A stretch of 64,000 nucleotides of DNA, from contig NZ_QFWQ01000007.1 of the NCBI RefSeq assembly GCF_003335105.1, positions 62,001 to 126,000 of the forward strand. The letters run 5' to 3'. How positions within the stretch are numbered: the first letter of the stretch is position 1; the number at the start of each line of letters is the position of its first letter. The translations under genes and the position numbers were made by a program. This document shows, one piece after another, positions 8,881 to 17,091 of this stretch. The stretch comes from Rhodanobacter denitrificans (GTDB taxonomy: Bacteria; Pseudomonadota; Gammaproteobacteria; Xanthomonadales; Rhodanobacteraceae). Below the pieces are notes generated by a model. That model saw only the letters and a program-made list of their open reading frames with translations, made no database searches and was not told the DNA's origin.

Positions 8881-9162
8881 ATGATACGGAGCTTCGCGGA
8901 CAAGGAGGCGGAGAAGATCTGGGGCGGCACGCCGTCTCGACGCCTGCCCATGGATATCCAGTCGGTCGCGCGCCGCAAATTGCGCATGCTCGACAACGCC
9001 TCGACGCCGGACGATTTGCGTATTCCACCAGCCAACCGCCTCGAAGCGTTGAAGGGCGACCGCAAGGGCTGCCACAGCATCCGCATCAACGACCAATGGC
9101 GCGTCTGCTTCCGCTGGAAGGACGGCGATGCCCACGACGTGGGAATCGTCGATTACCACTGA
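8881..9162 (+). CDS. higB: HigB/GraT-type toxin (RelE superfamily mRNA interferase)
   Basis: A 93-residue protein matching HigB/GraT almost motif by motif: IRSFADKEAEKIW at the start, ARRKLRMLDNASTPDDLR, PANRLEALKGDRKG, and the C-terminal HSIRINDQWRVCFRW with IVDYH. RelE-fold toxins of this class cleave mRNA on the ribosome; basic residues around the RINDQWRVCF strand form the active surface. The antitoxin gene follows after 15 bp. There is no Shine-Dalgarno before the ATG, which lies four bases past the end of the operator dyad, so translation may be from a leaderless or very short transcript. Confidence 0.93.
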   Translation: MIRSFADKEAEKIWGGTPSRRLPMDIQSVARRKLRMLDNASTPDDLRIPPANRLEALKGDRKGCHSIRINDQWRVCFRWKDGDAHDVGIVDYH

Positions 9163-9177
9163 TTACCGGAGTCGGCC

Positions 9178-9468
9178 ATGAAGACCCTGCCCAACATCCA
9201 TCCAGGCGAAGTGCTCCTCGAAGAGTTCCTGCTGCCGCTGAACATCAGCCAGAACGCCCTCGCCCGCGCCGCCGGCGTCCCGCCGCGCCGCATCAACGAG
9301 ATCGTGCTCGGCAAGCGCGGCGTCACCGCCGACACTGCCGTGCGGCTTGCCGCCGCGCTCGGCACCAGCGAGCGCTTCTGGCTGGGCCTGCAGGCCGACT
9401 ACGACCTGGAGGAAGCGCACCGGGCGCTGGGCAAGGCGGTGGGACGCATCGAGCGGATCGCCGCCTGA
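9178..9468 (+). CDS. higA: HigA-family antitoxin with XRE-type HTH
   Basis: A 96-residue antitoxin and transcriptional repressor. It opens with NIHPGEVLLEEFLLPL, the HigA hallmark, followed by a helix-turn-helix (SQNALARAAGVPPRRINEIVLGKRGV, roughly residues 23-48) and TADTAVRLAAALGTSERFWLGLQADYDLEEA. It should bind HigB and the dyad upstream of higB. The toxin-first order is the usual one for higBA. The start has a weak CCGGAG site. A 71-bp gap without features separates it from the convergent hemY. Confidence 0.93.
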   Translation: MKTLPNIHPGEVLLEEFLLPLNISQNALARAAGVPPRRINEIVLGKRGVTADTAVRLAAALGTSERFWLGLQADYDLEEAHRALGKAVGRIERIAA

Positions 9469-9539
9469 CTGCCCCATCGAACAGGTGAAGCTGACACCCC
9501 TGGCTTTCCACTTTTTAAGCTTTCGACCCGACGGCAAAG

Positions 9540-10796
9540 CTATCCACGCAACCGCGGCACGCCATGCATGTCGCGTTCCTCCAGCGCGACCGGTTGCGTA
9601 TCGGGCTGCAGCGGATTGGCCATTTGCGCCAGCGGGACGATCGCGTCGCCGCGGCCGAACGCCAATGCATTGCGATAACAGCGCTGCGCCTGTTCGGCAT
9701 CGCCCTGCCCGGCAAACGTATCGCCGAGCGCTTCCCACGCACCGGCACCCGGCGCCAGGGCGAGCGAGCGCTGCAGGTATTGCCGCGCCTTGCCCCATAG
9801 TTTCAGCCGCACGCACATGCGGCCGAGCGTGAGCAGCAGGTTGGCGTCGTTCGGGTGCGCGTCGAGCCAGCCTTCAGCACGGCGCAGGCGCGCCTCGACG
9901 TCGTCGCCGGCCAGCATGCCGTAGGTTTCGATCAAGAGTGGCGACCACTCGCGACGCAGCGCGGATTCCACCTCGTCCATCGCCGGCAGGGTCAGCCCGA
10001 ACGCGGCGGCGCGACGGGCGTAGGCGTCGATCACCGCGGGCACCCGGCGCTGCGTCTTCGGCAACTGCGACCACAGCGTGTTGAGGCTGGCGCCGTCCGC
10101 CGCGGCCTGGACGGTGGCGACCAGCACCTGCGCCTCCAGCGCGGCATAGGCGCGATTGCCCAGCGCGCCGCTCTTCTGCAACGGCGCCAGCGCTTCGCGG
10201 GCGCGCCGGATGTCGCCGGTGGCCAGCGCCGCCCTGACCAGCTCGCGCCAGCCGCCCGGGGTCAACGTGCCCTTGTCGGATTCGGGGATCAGCAGGGCCA
10301 GCGCCTCGGCCGGCCGGCCTTCGCGGCGCAGCACGCGGGCGCGCAGCACGCGTGCCGCCTGCGGCGCGGATTGCGCGGCCTGGTCCAGCGCCTCCAGCGC
10401 GCGGCCATGTTCGCCGCGGCGCGAGGCGGCCTCGGCGGCGGCCAGCAGGGCCGGACCGCGCAGGCTGTCCAGCCGCGAGGCACGATTGAGGTCGCGCTCG
10501 GCGTCGCCGTGGCGGCCTTCCATCAGGGCGATCAGGCCGGCGCCCAGACGTTGCTGGCTGAGCCGCCGGTGCCGCCGCGAGAACGCGCCGAACGGCCAGC
10601 GCAGCAGGCGCCACGCCACGACGATCAACGCCCACGCCAGCAGCAGCAGGACCAGCGCCGCGACCACCGTGGTCTCCACCCGCCAGCCGCGCAGGCGCAC
10701 CAGCACGTAGCCGGGATCGGCCGCCACCCAGTGCCAGCCGAACGCGGCCAGCGCGGCGGCGACTACCAGCAGGCCGATCCCGTACCAGAGCCTCAT
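9540..10796 (-). CDS. hemY: HemY-type TPR membrane protein
   Basis: A 418-residue inner-membrane protein of the proteobacterial HemY family (unrelated to Bacillus protoporphyrinogen oxidase). Two membrane segments lie at about residues 5-25 and 42-66; the rest is a tetratricopeptide-like helical array rich in Ala and Leu, including LNRASRLDSLRGPALLAAAEAA and, near the end, GAWEALGDTFAGQGDAEQAQRCYRNAL. It is encoded with hemD and hemX, as in Escherichia coli and pseudomonads. Its exact role in haem metabolism is unsettled. The ATG overlaps the hemX stop (ATGA), implying coupled translation. Confidence 0.9.
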   Translation of the reverse strand: MRLWYGIGLLVVAAALAAFGWHWVAADPGYVLVRLRGWRVETTVVAALVLLLLAWALIVVAWRLLRWPFGAFSRRHRRLSQQRLGAGLIALMEGRHGDAERDLNRASRLDSLRGPALLAAAEAASRRGEHGRALEALDQAAQSAPQAARVLRARVLRREGRPAEALALLIPESDKGTLTPGGWRELVRAALATGDIRRAREALAPLQKSGALGNRAYAALEAQVLVATVQAAADGASLNTLWSQLPKTQRRVPAVIDAYARRAAAFGLTLPAMDEVESALRREWSPLLIETYGMLAGDDVEARLRRAEGWLDAHPNDANLLLTLGRMCVRLKLWGKARQYLQRSLALAPGAGAWEALGDTFAGQGDAEQAQRCYRNALAFGRGDAIVPLAQMANPLQPDTQPVALEERDMHGVPRLRG

Positions 10797-11911
10797 GGCC
10801 GGGCTCCGCCCGCCGTCGCGGGACTGGCCGGCGCGGGGCTGAGCGCGTGCACCGCACGCAGGTTGCGCAGTTCGCTCAGCGCGGCGCCCAGCTGCACCGG
10901 CGCGGTCGCCGGCAACTGGCTGGCGAGCTGCTTCAAGGTCTCGCGTGCCTGCTGCACGGCCGCTGCCTTGCCGTCGAACTGGCTGGCCAGCGCGCCGTCC
11001 ACCCGCTGCAGCGCGGCTGCATAACCCGGGCTGTCATGGGCCAGCAACGCCGCCTGCGCCTGCGCCAGGTCGAGCGCGGCCAGTTCGCGCGCGAAACGCG
11101 CATCGGCTACCGCCAGCGGCGCGCCATCGTCGCGCTGCACGCTGACCACGCTGGCCAGCGCGTGACGGATGCGCGACCAGGCGTCGGTGGCGGGGGCGGT
11201 GTCGGCGTCGAGCGGCTTCAGCGGCAGCGCGGCGAGCTCGCCACGCAGGGCCTCCAACTGCTGCAGCGCGCCGGCCTGGCTGGCCGGCTGGCTCTTCACC
11301 AGCGCCTCGCGCTCGGTGTTGACGCTCTGGCGCAGGCCGCTGAACGCGCCATCGTTGACGGCGGCCAAGGTCTGGTCGGCCAGCGCGTACGCGTTGGCCG
11401 CGCCCTGCGCGTCGTGGAACAACGTATAGCGCTCGCCGGCCATGCGCAGCAGCGATTCGGTTTCGTCCAGCAGCATGCCGTCGCGGCCGGACAGGCTCTT
11501 CTCGGCCAGCTTGGCCACCGCGTCCTCGAGGTGGCGCGTGCGCTCGGCCTGGCCGAGCAGTTCCTCTCGCAACGAACGGTTGACCTGGACCGCGTCGTCC
11601 AGCCGCCGGCTCAGGCTGTCACGCTGGCCGTCGGCCGCGGTCAGCGCGGTTTCCAGCGTGCCCACGCGCTGCTGCAGGCCGGCCAGCTGCCGGATGTCGC
11701 CGGCGCTACCCCGCTCCTGCTGCCACTGGCGCCATCCGACATAACCGGATGCGCCCACCGCGATCAGCGCCAACAGCACCGCCAGCGCCAGGCTGCCGCC
11801 GCGGGCGGGAGATGCCGGACGCGGGGTCCGCAAGGACGGATCGGCCGGCGCGTGGCCGGGACGTGCGCCCTCGGGCGCGACGGACTCGTTTGACTGGTCT
11901 GGGGAGCTCAT
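10793..11911 (-). CDS. hemX: HemX-type membrane protein (annotated as uroporphyrinogen-III C-methyltransferase-like)
   Basis: A 372-residue protein with a Pro-rich cytoplasmic N-terminus, one membrane segment (about residues 40-60, SLALAVLLALIAVGASGYVGW) and a long coiled-coil/helical domain. The family signature SLSGRDGMLLDETESLLRMAGERY is present; it corresponds to the W/D..E.E.L.R.A..R motif of HemX proteins. Although often named a methyltransferase, it lacks a tetrapyrrole methylase domain. It lies between hemD (55 bp upstream) and hemY (4-bp overlap), so the three probably form one transcript. Confidence 0.9.
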   Translation of the reverse strand: MSSPDQSNESVAPEGARPGHAPADPSLRTPRPASPARGGSLALAVLLALIAVGASGYVGWRQWQQERGSAGDIRQLAGLQQRVGTLETALTAADGQRDSLSRRLDDAVQVNRSLREELLGQAERTRHLEDAVAKLAEKSLSGRDGMLLDETESLLRMAGERYTLFHDAQGAANAYALADQTLAAVNDGAFSGLRQSVNTEREALVKSQPASQAGALQQLEALRGELAALPLKPLDADTAPATDAWSRIRHALASVVSVQRDDGAPLAVADARFARELAALDLAQAQAALLAHDSPGYAAALQRVDGALASQFDGKAAAVQQARETLKQLASQLPATAPVQLGAALSELRNLRAVHALSPAPASPATAGGARP

Positions 11912-11966
11912 GCGCGCATGCTAACAGCCCATACGGCCGCGTTCGTAGCACGCCCGCGTGAAGGGC

Positions 11967-12737
11967 TCAGGCCGCGCCGGCCGCGGCGTCGAGCAGATCG
12001 GCGGAGAGTGCCGAAGCAGCCGACACGATGCGCGTGAAGCCCGCAGCGCGGGCTGCCGCCGCCAGCCTCCCGCTGCTGGCCACCGCGGTCGCCGCGCACA
12101 GCCGCACCCACGCCGCCGCCGGCAGCAGTTGTCGCAGGTTGTGCAAGGCCTCGGCGCTGGAGAGCAGTACCCGCGCCGACGGCCGCAGCCGCGACAGCGC
12201 GTCGAGATGGCGGCGATCCAGCCGCGGCGGCACTCGCCGGTACACGTGCAGTTCGCGCAATCGCGCGCCACGCGCGGCGAGCTGTTCGCGCAGCACGCCG
12301 CGACCGCCGGGCGCGCCGACCAGCGCCACCCGGCGCCCGCGCAGGTCGCGCAAGGCGGGGTGTTCGAGCAGGCCTTCGCTGTCCTGCATGCCGCGCGGGA
12401 CCAGCGGCGCGGCGACGCCGTGCCGACGCAATGCACGTGCCGTGCCCCGACCCACCGCCAGCACCACGCCCGCCGTGTCGAGCGGCAGCAGCGCCGCGGC
12501 GTAACGCACCGCAGCGGGACTGGTGAACACCAGCAGTTCATCCTGCAGCGCCAGCCGCAGGCCGTCGCGCGCCGCCGCCTCGTCCGCCGCGCCGCGCAGC
12601 GCCAGGCCCGGCAGCAACAGCGGCACGCCACCAAGTGCGCGCACCCGCCGCGCCAGCGCCGAGGCGGTGCCGGCCGGCCGCGTGATCACCACGGTCCGAC
12701 CATGCAGCCGGGGTTTTCCGGAGGATTGCCGCTGCAT
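11967..12737 (-). CDS. hemD: Uroporphyrinogen-III synthase
   Basis: A 256-residue cytosolic enzyme that closes and inverts ring D of hydroxymethylbilane to give uroporphyrinogen III. Sequence conservation is low in this family, but the two-domain alternation is visible: VVITRPAGTASALARRVRALGG at the start, LLVFTSPAAVRYA, VGRGTARALRRHGV, and RRVALVGAPGGRGVLREQL with LREHVYRRV-like features after it. I prefer the ATG preceded by AAGGGA about 12 bases upstream; an in-frame GTG seven codons earlier is the alternative. Context (hemX-hemY next) strongly supports the call. The usual partner hemC is not in the window. Confidence 0.9.
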   Translation of the reverse strand: MQRQSSGKPRLHGRTVVITRPAGTASALARRVRALGGVPLLLPGLALRGAADEAAARDGLRLALQDELLVFTSPAAVRYAAALLPLDTAGVVLAVGRGTARALRRHGVAAPLVPRGMQDSEGLLEHPALRDLRGRRVALVGAPGGRGVLREQLAARGARLRELHVYRRVPPRLDRRHLDALSRLRPSARVLLSSAEALHNLRQLLPAAAWVRLCAATAVASSGRLAAAARAAGFTRIVSAASALSADLLDAAAGAA

Positions 12738-12825
12738 CCGCGCACCGCGTCCCTTCACTGTGATGGTCTCAGTGTAGCGGTGGCCCTACACTGACGGGCT
12801 TCCCTTCCCCCGAATCCCCGATCAC

Positions 12826-13299
12826 GTGAGTACCATCGACGACGCCGCGACACCCGCCCGACAACTGATCGAGTTCATTCGCGACGAGATCCCGCTGGCC
12901 CACGCCATGGACCTGCAGCTGGCCGGCAGCGGGGACGATTTCCTCAGCCTGCGCGCGCCGCTGGCGCCGAACGTGAACGACAAGGGCTGCGCATTCGGCG
13001 GCAGTCTGGTCAGCCTGATGACCCTGAGCGGCTGGGCGCTGGTGGAACTGGCGCTGCGCCGGCGCGGCCTCGACTGCGACGTGTTCGTGGCCGAGTCGAC
13101 CGTGCGCTACCTGGCACCGCTGTGGCAGGACTTCCACAGCAACGCCCAACTGGCCGGGGACGCGAACTGGGCCACCTTCTTCAACACGCTGGCTGCCCGC
13201 GGCAAGGCGCGCATCGGCGTGGACTGCGTCATTCCCGGCGACAACGGCCAGCCCGCCGCCACCCTGGCCGCCCGCTTCGTCGCCAAACGGCGTGTCTGA
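12826..13299 (+). CDS. YiiD C-terminal-type (hotdog) thioesterase domain protein
   Basis: A 157-residue single-domain protein resembling the C-terminal domain of E. coli YiiD, a hotdog-fold putative thioesterase. Landmarks are IPLAHAMDLQL, the central APNVNDKGCAFGGSLVSLMTLSGWALVELAL (the NxKGTAFGG-type turn and hotdog helix), and TVRYLAPLWQDFHSNAQL. The start is a GTG fixed by homology; no strong Shine-Dalgarno is seen. It is divergent from hemD and lies 55 bp upstream of a lipoprotein gene. The natural substrate is unknown. Confidence 0.8.
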   Translation: MSTIDDAATPARQLIEFIRDEIPLAHAMDLQLAGSGDDFLSLRAPLAPNVNDKGCAFGGSLVSLMTLSGWALVELALRRRGLDCDVFVAESTVRYLAPLWQDFHSNAQLAGDANWATFFNTLAARGKARIGVDCVIPGDNGQPAATLAARFVAKRRV

Positions 13300-13354
13300 G
13301 TCGTCCGCCGCCACTTGGGGCAGAATGGCCGGATATCCATCGGGGAGGAAGACC

Positions 13355-13771
13355 ATGCGCCGCATCCTGAGCCTGCTTGTCGCGTTGTCCACGCTATTTG
13401 CGCTGGCCGGTTGCGCCACCAAGACCCGCAGCGACGAACTGACCACCACGCTGAAGGCCTACGGCAGCACGCTGCGCTGGGGCGACTTCCGCAGCGCGGC
13501 GCAGTTCATCGAACCGTCCCGCCGCGCCGCCCATCCGCTCAGTCAGCTCGACCTGGCGCGCTACCAGCAGGTGCGGGTAAGCGAATACGACGACGGCGCC
13601 GGCCCGGTGCCGAGCGGCGAGTTCGACGTGCAGCAGACCGTGCTGATCAACCTGATCAACGTCCACACCCAGTCCGAGCGCAGCGTCGTCGACCACCAGA
13701 CCTGGCACTACGACGAGAAGACCAAGCACTGGTGGCTGACCAGCGGGCTGCCGGACATCACCCAGGACTGA
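13355..13771 (+). CDS. Small outer-membrane-type lipoprotein, function unknown
   Basis: A 138-residue protein with a clear lipoprotein signal (MRRILSLLVALSTLFALAGC, lipobox LAGC, lipidated Cys 20). The residue after Cys is Ala, not Asp, which favours outer-membrane sorting. The mature part contains LKAYGSTLRWGDFRSAAQFIEPS and YDEKTKHWWLTSGLPDI, a pattern recurring in uncharacterised xanthomonad lipoproteins. A GGAGGAAG ribosome site 5 bases upstream decides the start over longer in-frame options. Role unknown. Confidence 0.82.
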   Translation: MRRILSLLVALSTLFALAGCATKTRSDELTTTLKAYGSTLRWGDFRSAAQFIEPSRRAAHPLSQLDLARYQQVRVSEYDDGAGPVPSGEFDVQQTVLINLINVHTQSERSVVDHQTWHYDEKTKHWWLTSGLPDITQD

Positions 13772-13795
13772 ACCGCGGCGGCCGCGGCATACCCG

Positions 13796-13801
13796 TATAA
13801 T
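13796..13801 (+). promoter_or_regulatory. TATAAT hexamer upstream of the rhodanese-like gene
   Basis: A perfect -10 consensus in a 76-bp gap, about 46 bases before the start codon. No convincing -35 box is visible 16-18 bases upstream, so the promoter is weak or activator-dependent, or the match is chance. Confidence 0.3.
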
Positions 13802-13847
13802 CGCCGGTTTACCCGGATCGGCGCCGCGCGCGCGAAGTGGACTGACG

Positions 13848-14294
13848 ATGAACGATTTCCTGCACAAGCTGCCCGAATTTGTAGGCAACCATGCGGCCTT
13901 GTCGGCCCTGTTCGTGATCCTGCTGCTGGCGCTGGTCGTCATCCAGGTCAGCACGCTGTTCAGCAAGGTCAAGGAACTGAGCCCGGCCGGCCTGACCCAG
14001 CTGATCAACCGCGAGAGCCCGCTGCTGATCGACCTGTCGGCGATCGCCGAGTTCGAGAAGATGCACGTGCCTGGCGCGAGGCACGTGGCGATGAGCCAGT
14101 TCGACCCGGAGCACAAGGACCTGGCGAAGACAAAGGAACTGCCGGTGGTGGTGATGGACAAGGACGGTCACGGCAATTCGCTGAAGGCTTCGCAGCGCCT
14201 GGTCAAGGCCGGCTTCGCCAAGGTCTACACCCTGGGCGGCGGCGTGCTGGCCTGGCACGCGGCGCAGCTGCCCGTCGCCAAAGGCAACAAGTAG
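13848..14294 (+). CDS. Membrane-anchored rhodanese-like protein (YibN type) without active-site Cys
   Basis: A 148-residue protein with one N-terminal membrane segment (about residues 15-36) and a cytoplasmic rhodanese-like domain: LLIDLSAIAEFEKMHVPGARHV and VYTLGGGVLAWHAAQLPV. The loop that should carry the catalytic Cys reads VVVMDKDGHGNSL (residues 100-112), with no Cys, and the protein has no Cys at all, so sulfur transfer is unlikely. The architecture matches E. coli YibN (same N-terminal anchor, degenerate loop). It may act as a binding or scaffolding module. Convergent with the reductase gene across a REP pair. Confidence 0.85.
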   Translation: MNDFLHKLPEFVGNHAALSALFVILLLALVVIQVSTLFSKVKELSPAGLTQLINRESPLLIDLSAIAEFEKMHVPGARHVAMSQFDPEHKDLAKTKELPVVVMDKDGHGNSLKASQRLVKAGFAKVYTLGGGVLAWHAAQLPVAKGNK

Positions 14295-14326
14295 CCACGC
14301 ACCCGCTCTTCGCCGTATCGAAAGAT

Positions 14327-14404
14327 CAGGGCGGGCGCGGCCCCCCGCAGGTGCCCGGGCTCCCGGCAACGTATCGAAAAGCCGGCGGACAATGTCCGCC
14401 CTAC
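14327..14404. repeat. GTAG-headed REP pair (one copy degraded)
   Basis: Read on the minus strand, 14404 to 14384 is GTAG followed by a 7-bp stem GGCGGAC/GTCCGCC with loop ATT. A decayed partner (GGCGGGC, then GCCCCCC) lies in the opposite orientation at about 14331-14347. The A and T changes in the stem compensate each other relative to the copies near 20.6 and 39.1 kb. It fills the convergent gap between the rhodanese and reductase genes. Confidence 0.6.
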
Positions 14405-14412
14405 CGGTCTAG

Positions 14413-15474
14413 CTAGCCATCGTGGATGCCGGCGCGCCCGGTGAGGATCTGCGCCAGCACGTCCGGCGCGTATTCGAACGAGTCGTAGTAGAGCCGTTCC
14501 TCCGGCAGGCCCGCGGCGAGGAACTGCGGGTGCGCGGCGTCGATCATCGCCGGCGGCCCGCTCATGTACAGGTCGTGGCCGGACAGATCCGGCTGGTCCT
14601 GCAGCACCGCTTCGTGCACCAGCCCCGTGCGCAGCCCGTCGGCCTGCGCCGGGTCGGAAACGACAGGGAAGAAATGCAGGTTCGGCAGCTCGCGCCCCCA
14701 GTATTCGGCCAGGTTGCGCAGGTACAGCTCGGCCGCGCCGCGCACGCCCCAGTACACCCGCATCGGCCGGCGCGTGCCCAGTGCGATGAAATGCTCCACG
14801 ATCGCCTTGACCGGCGCAAAGCCGGTGCCACCGGCCATGAAGATCATCGGCCGCTCGGAATCCTCGCGCGGCACGAAGGTGCCCAGCGGCCCCTCGATGC
14901 GCAGCCGGTCGCCCAGCTGCAGCCGGTCGCTGACCCACGAGGTGAAGCCGCCGCCGGCGACGTGCCGCACGTGCAGTTCGATCATGCCGTCGTCGCGCGG
15001 GCCGTTGGCGACCGAGAACGGCCGGCGCCGGCCGTCATCGAGCAGCACGTCCACGTACTGTCCCGGCAGTCGCTTCAGCCGGCGCTCGCCGTGCGCCGGC
15101 AGCAGGCGCAGGCCGATGACCTCGCGCGCCAGCCGCCATTTCTCCGCCACCACCACGTCGAGCTGACGCCGCGCGATGTCCTCCACCGAGGTGACCTCGC
15201 GCGCCTCCAGCAGCAGGTCGCTGGCCGGTACCGCCTGGCACAGCAGCACCGCATGCTGCGCCAGCGCGCCCGCGTCCAGCGCCCGCGGCGGATTGCGCGG
15301 GTAGTCGCAGCGCCCCTCCAGCAGGATCGCCTTGCAGCTCCCGCAGACGCCGGCCCGGCACGAATAGGGCAACGCCACGCCGGCGCGCTGCGCCGCCTCC
15401 AGCACGGTTTCGCCGGGAGCCACCAAGAACCGGCGACCGGAAGATTTGAGAGTGACGGTAAGCACCAGCAGCAT
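14413..15474 (-). CDS. 2Fe-2S ferredoxin / FAD-NAD(P)H reductase fusion (CDP-6-deoxyglucoseen-reductase-like)
   Basis: A 353-residue electron-transfer flavoprotein. The N-terminal ferredoxin domain has CRAGVCGSC plus a later LLCQ as the four cluster ligands. Next come an FAD-binding barrel (RRRPFSVANGP) and an NAD(P)-binding domain (FMAGGTGFAPVKAIVEHF, LYMSGPPAMID, and the C-terminal YYDSFEY). This order matches AscD/phenol-hydroxylase-reductase-type proteins common in gamma-proteobacteria. The ATG is preferred over an upstream TTG. The electron acceptor is not encoded nearby. It is divergent from the following thioesterase gene. Confidence 0.88.
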   Translation of the reverse strand: MLLVLTVTLKSSGRRFLVAPGETVLEAAQRAGVALPYSCRAGVCGSCKAILLEGRCDYPRNPPRALDAGALAQHAVLLCQAVPASDLLLEAREVTSVEDIARRQLDVVVAEKWRLAREVIGLRLLPAHGERRLKRLPGQYVDVLLDDGRRRPFSVANGPRDDGMIELHVRHVAGGGFTSWVSDRLQLGDRLRIEGPLGTFVPREDSERPMIFMAGGTGFAPVKAIVEHFIALGTRRPMRVYWGVRGAAELYLRNLAEYWGRELPNLHFFPVVSDPAQADGLRTGLVHEAVLQDQPDLSGHDLYMSGPPAMIDAAHPQFLAAGLPEERLYYDSFEYAPDVLAQILTGRAGIHDG

Positions 15475-15528
15475 TGTCGCGGCGATCGCTGCGGACAACA
15501 ATGCGGCCTTGCATCACGGGAATCAACG

Positions 15529-15969
15529 ATGAGCCTCTGGAAACAGCCCGCCGACCTCGCCCGCCTCAACGGCTGGAGCGCCAATACCCTGATGGAGACG
15601 CTGGGCATCCGCATCACTGCGGTCGGCGACGACTGGCTGGCCGGCAGCATGCCGGTCGACCGGCGCACCCACCAGCCGTACGGCCTGCTGCACGGCGGCG
15701 CCTCGGTGGCGCTGGCCGAGACGCTGGGCAGCACCGCGGCGATGCTCACGCTGGATCCCGAGAAGGAACTGGCGGTGGGGCTGGACATCAACGCCAACCA
15801 CGTGCGCGGCGTGCGCGAGGGCACCGTCACCGGTACCGCGAAGGCGCTGCACATCGGCCGCACCACCCAGGTGTGGGAGATCCGCATCGAGAACGAGGAA
15901 GGCGCGCTGGTATGCATCTCGCGCATCACCATGGCGGTGATCCCGGCGCGCGGCATGGGCGTGCGTTGA
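15529..15969 (+). CDS. Hotdog-fold acyl-CoA thioesterase (YdiI/MenI-EntH type)
   Basis: A 146-residue PaaI/YdiI-like thioesterase. The family motif HGGASVALAETLGSTAAM (residues about 56-73) carries the Glu of the hotdog active site, preceded by HQPYGLLHGG; the end has GRTTQVWEIRIENEEGALVCISRIT. YdiI-type enzymes hydrolyse aromatic or aliphatic acyl-CoAs, some serving menaquinone synthesis; the substrate here is undetermined. The start has a weak upstream GGGAAT site. It is divergent from the ferredoxin-reductase gene, with 54 bp between them. Confidence 0.88.
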   Translation: MSLWKQPADLARLNGWSANTLMETLGIRITAVGDDWLAGSMPVDRRTHQPYGLLHGGASVALAETLGSTAAMLTLDPEKELAVGLDINANHVRGVREGTVTGTAKALHIGRTTQVWEIRIENEEGALVCISRITMAVIPARGMGVR

Positions 15970-16007
15970 CCGTGACGTTCCCGCGAGCACCCGCCCCTCA
16001 CCTCAAT

Positions 16008-16030
16008 CCTCTCCCCCGCGTGGGGAGAGG
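16008..16030. repeat. CCTCTCCCC inverted repeat
   Basis: A hairpin with 9-bp perfect arms CCTCTCCCC/GGGGAGAGG around CGCGT, lying between the YdiI-like gene and srkA. The surrounding CCCCTCACCTCAATC resembles a widespread family of intergenic repeats in proteobacteria. There is no T-run, so termination is not indicated. Confidence 0.55.
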
Positions 16031-16057
16031 AGGCGATCGAAAGAGGCGCGGTACCCG

Positions 16058-17005
16058 ATGACAGCCGGCACGCCGTACTCCACCCTTACCCCCGATCTGG
16101 TGCTCGATGCGGTGGGCACCTGCGGCCTGTGGCCGGACGGCCGGCTGCTGGCGCTGAACAGCTACGAGAACCGGGTGTGGCAGGTGGGACTGGAAGACTC
16201 CGCCCCGGTGATCGCGAAGTTCTACCGGCCCGGCCGCTGGAGCGACGCGGCGATCATCGAGGAACATGCGTTCACGCAGGAACTGGCCGAGGCCGAGCTG
16301 CCGGTGGTGGCGCCGCTCGCCTTCGGCGGTCACACCCTGCTGCACCACGGCGGCTTCCGCTACGCGCTGACCCCGCGCCGCGGCGGCCGCGCGCCGGAAC
16401 TGGAGGCGATCGACCAGCTGCAGTGGCTGGGCCGGCTGATCGCGCGCCTGCACCTGATCGGCGCCCGTGCGCCGTTCGCGCATCGCGGCCAGCTCGATCG
16501 CGACACGATGGTGCAGCAGCCGATGCACGCGGTGCTCGCCTCGTCGCTGCTGCCCACGGCGCTGCACGCGAACTACCACGCCGCGGCGACACGGCTGGAT
16601 GCCGCGATCGCCACACGCCTTGAGGCGGTCGGCCCGGCACGCCAGCTGCGCCTGCACGGCGACTGCCACCCGGGCAACGTGCTGTGGACCGACGCCGGCC
16701 CGCACTTCGTCGACTTCGACGATGCCCGCACCGGCCCTGCCGTACAGGACCTGTGGATGCTCGCCAGCAGCGAGCGCGCGATGGACGCCGTGCTCGAGGG
16801 CTATCGGCAGTTCCGCCCGTTCGACCACGCCGAGCTGGCGCTGGTCCCGGCGCTGCGCGCGATGCGCCAGCTGCACTATGCCGGCTGGATCGCCGCGCGC
16901 TGGCACGACCCGGCGTTCCCCGCCGCGTTCCCGTTCGCCGCCGAATCGCGCTGGTGGGAACAGCACGTCGCCGACCTGCACGAGCTGGCCGACGCGCTGG
17001 CATGA
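16058..17005 (+). CDS. srkA: Stress response kinase A (YihE/RdoA family)
   Basis: A 315-residue protein kinase of the SrkA family, slightly shorter than the E. coli 328. N-lobe features are NSYENRVWQVG and IAKFYRPGRW with the ATP-binding Lys; the catalytic loop is LHGDCHPGNVLW and the metal-binding segment FVDFDDARTGPAVQDLWML. SrkA counters stress-induced cell death in E. coli, linked to MazF. It is followed by a ygiB-like and a ygiC-like gene on the same strand. Start by homology; no strong Shine-Dalgarno. Confidence 0.92.
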   Translation: MTAGTPYSTLTPDLVLDAVGTCGLWPDGRLLALNSYENRVWQVGLEDSAPVIAKFYRPGRWSDAAIIEEHAFTQELAEAELPVVAPLAFGGHTLLHHGGFRYALTPRRGGRAPELEAIDQLQWLGRLIARLHLIGARAPFAHRGQLDRDTMVQQPMHAVLASSLLPTALHANYHAAATRLDAAIATRLEAVGPARQLRLHGDCHPGNVLWTDAGPHFVDFDDARTGPAVQDLWMLASSERAMDAVLEGYRQFRPFDHAELALVPALRAMRQLHYAGWIAARWHDPAFPAAFPFAAESRWWEQHVADLHELADALA

Positions 17006-17091
17006 AGGCGCGCCGCGGCATGCGGCCGCAAGAACTTCCTTCCGCACACGCAAGCAGGCATGCTTGGCCGGATACCCTGCCGAGCGTGCCC

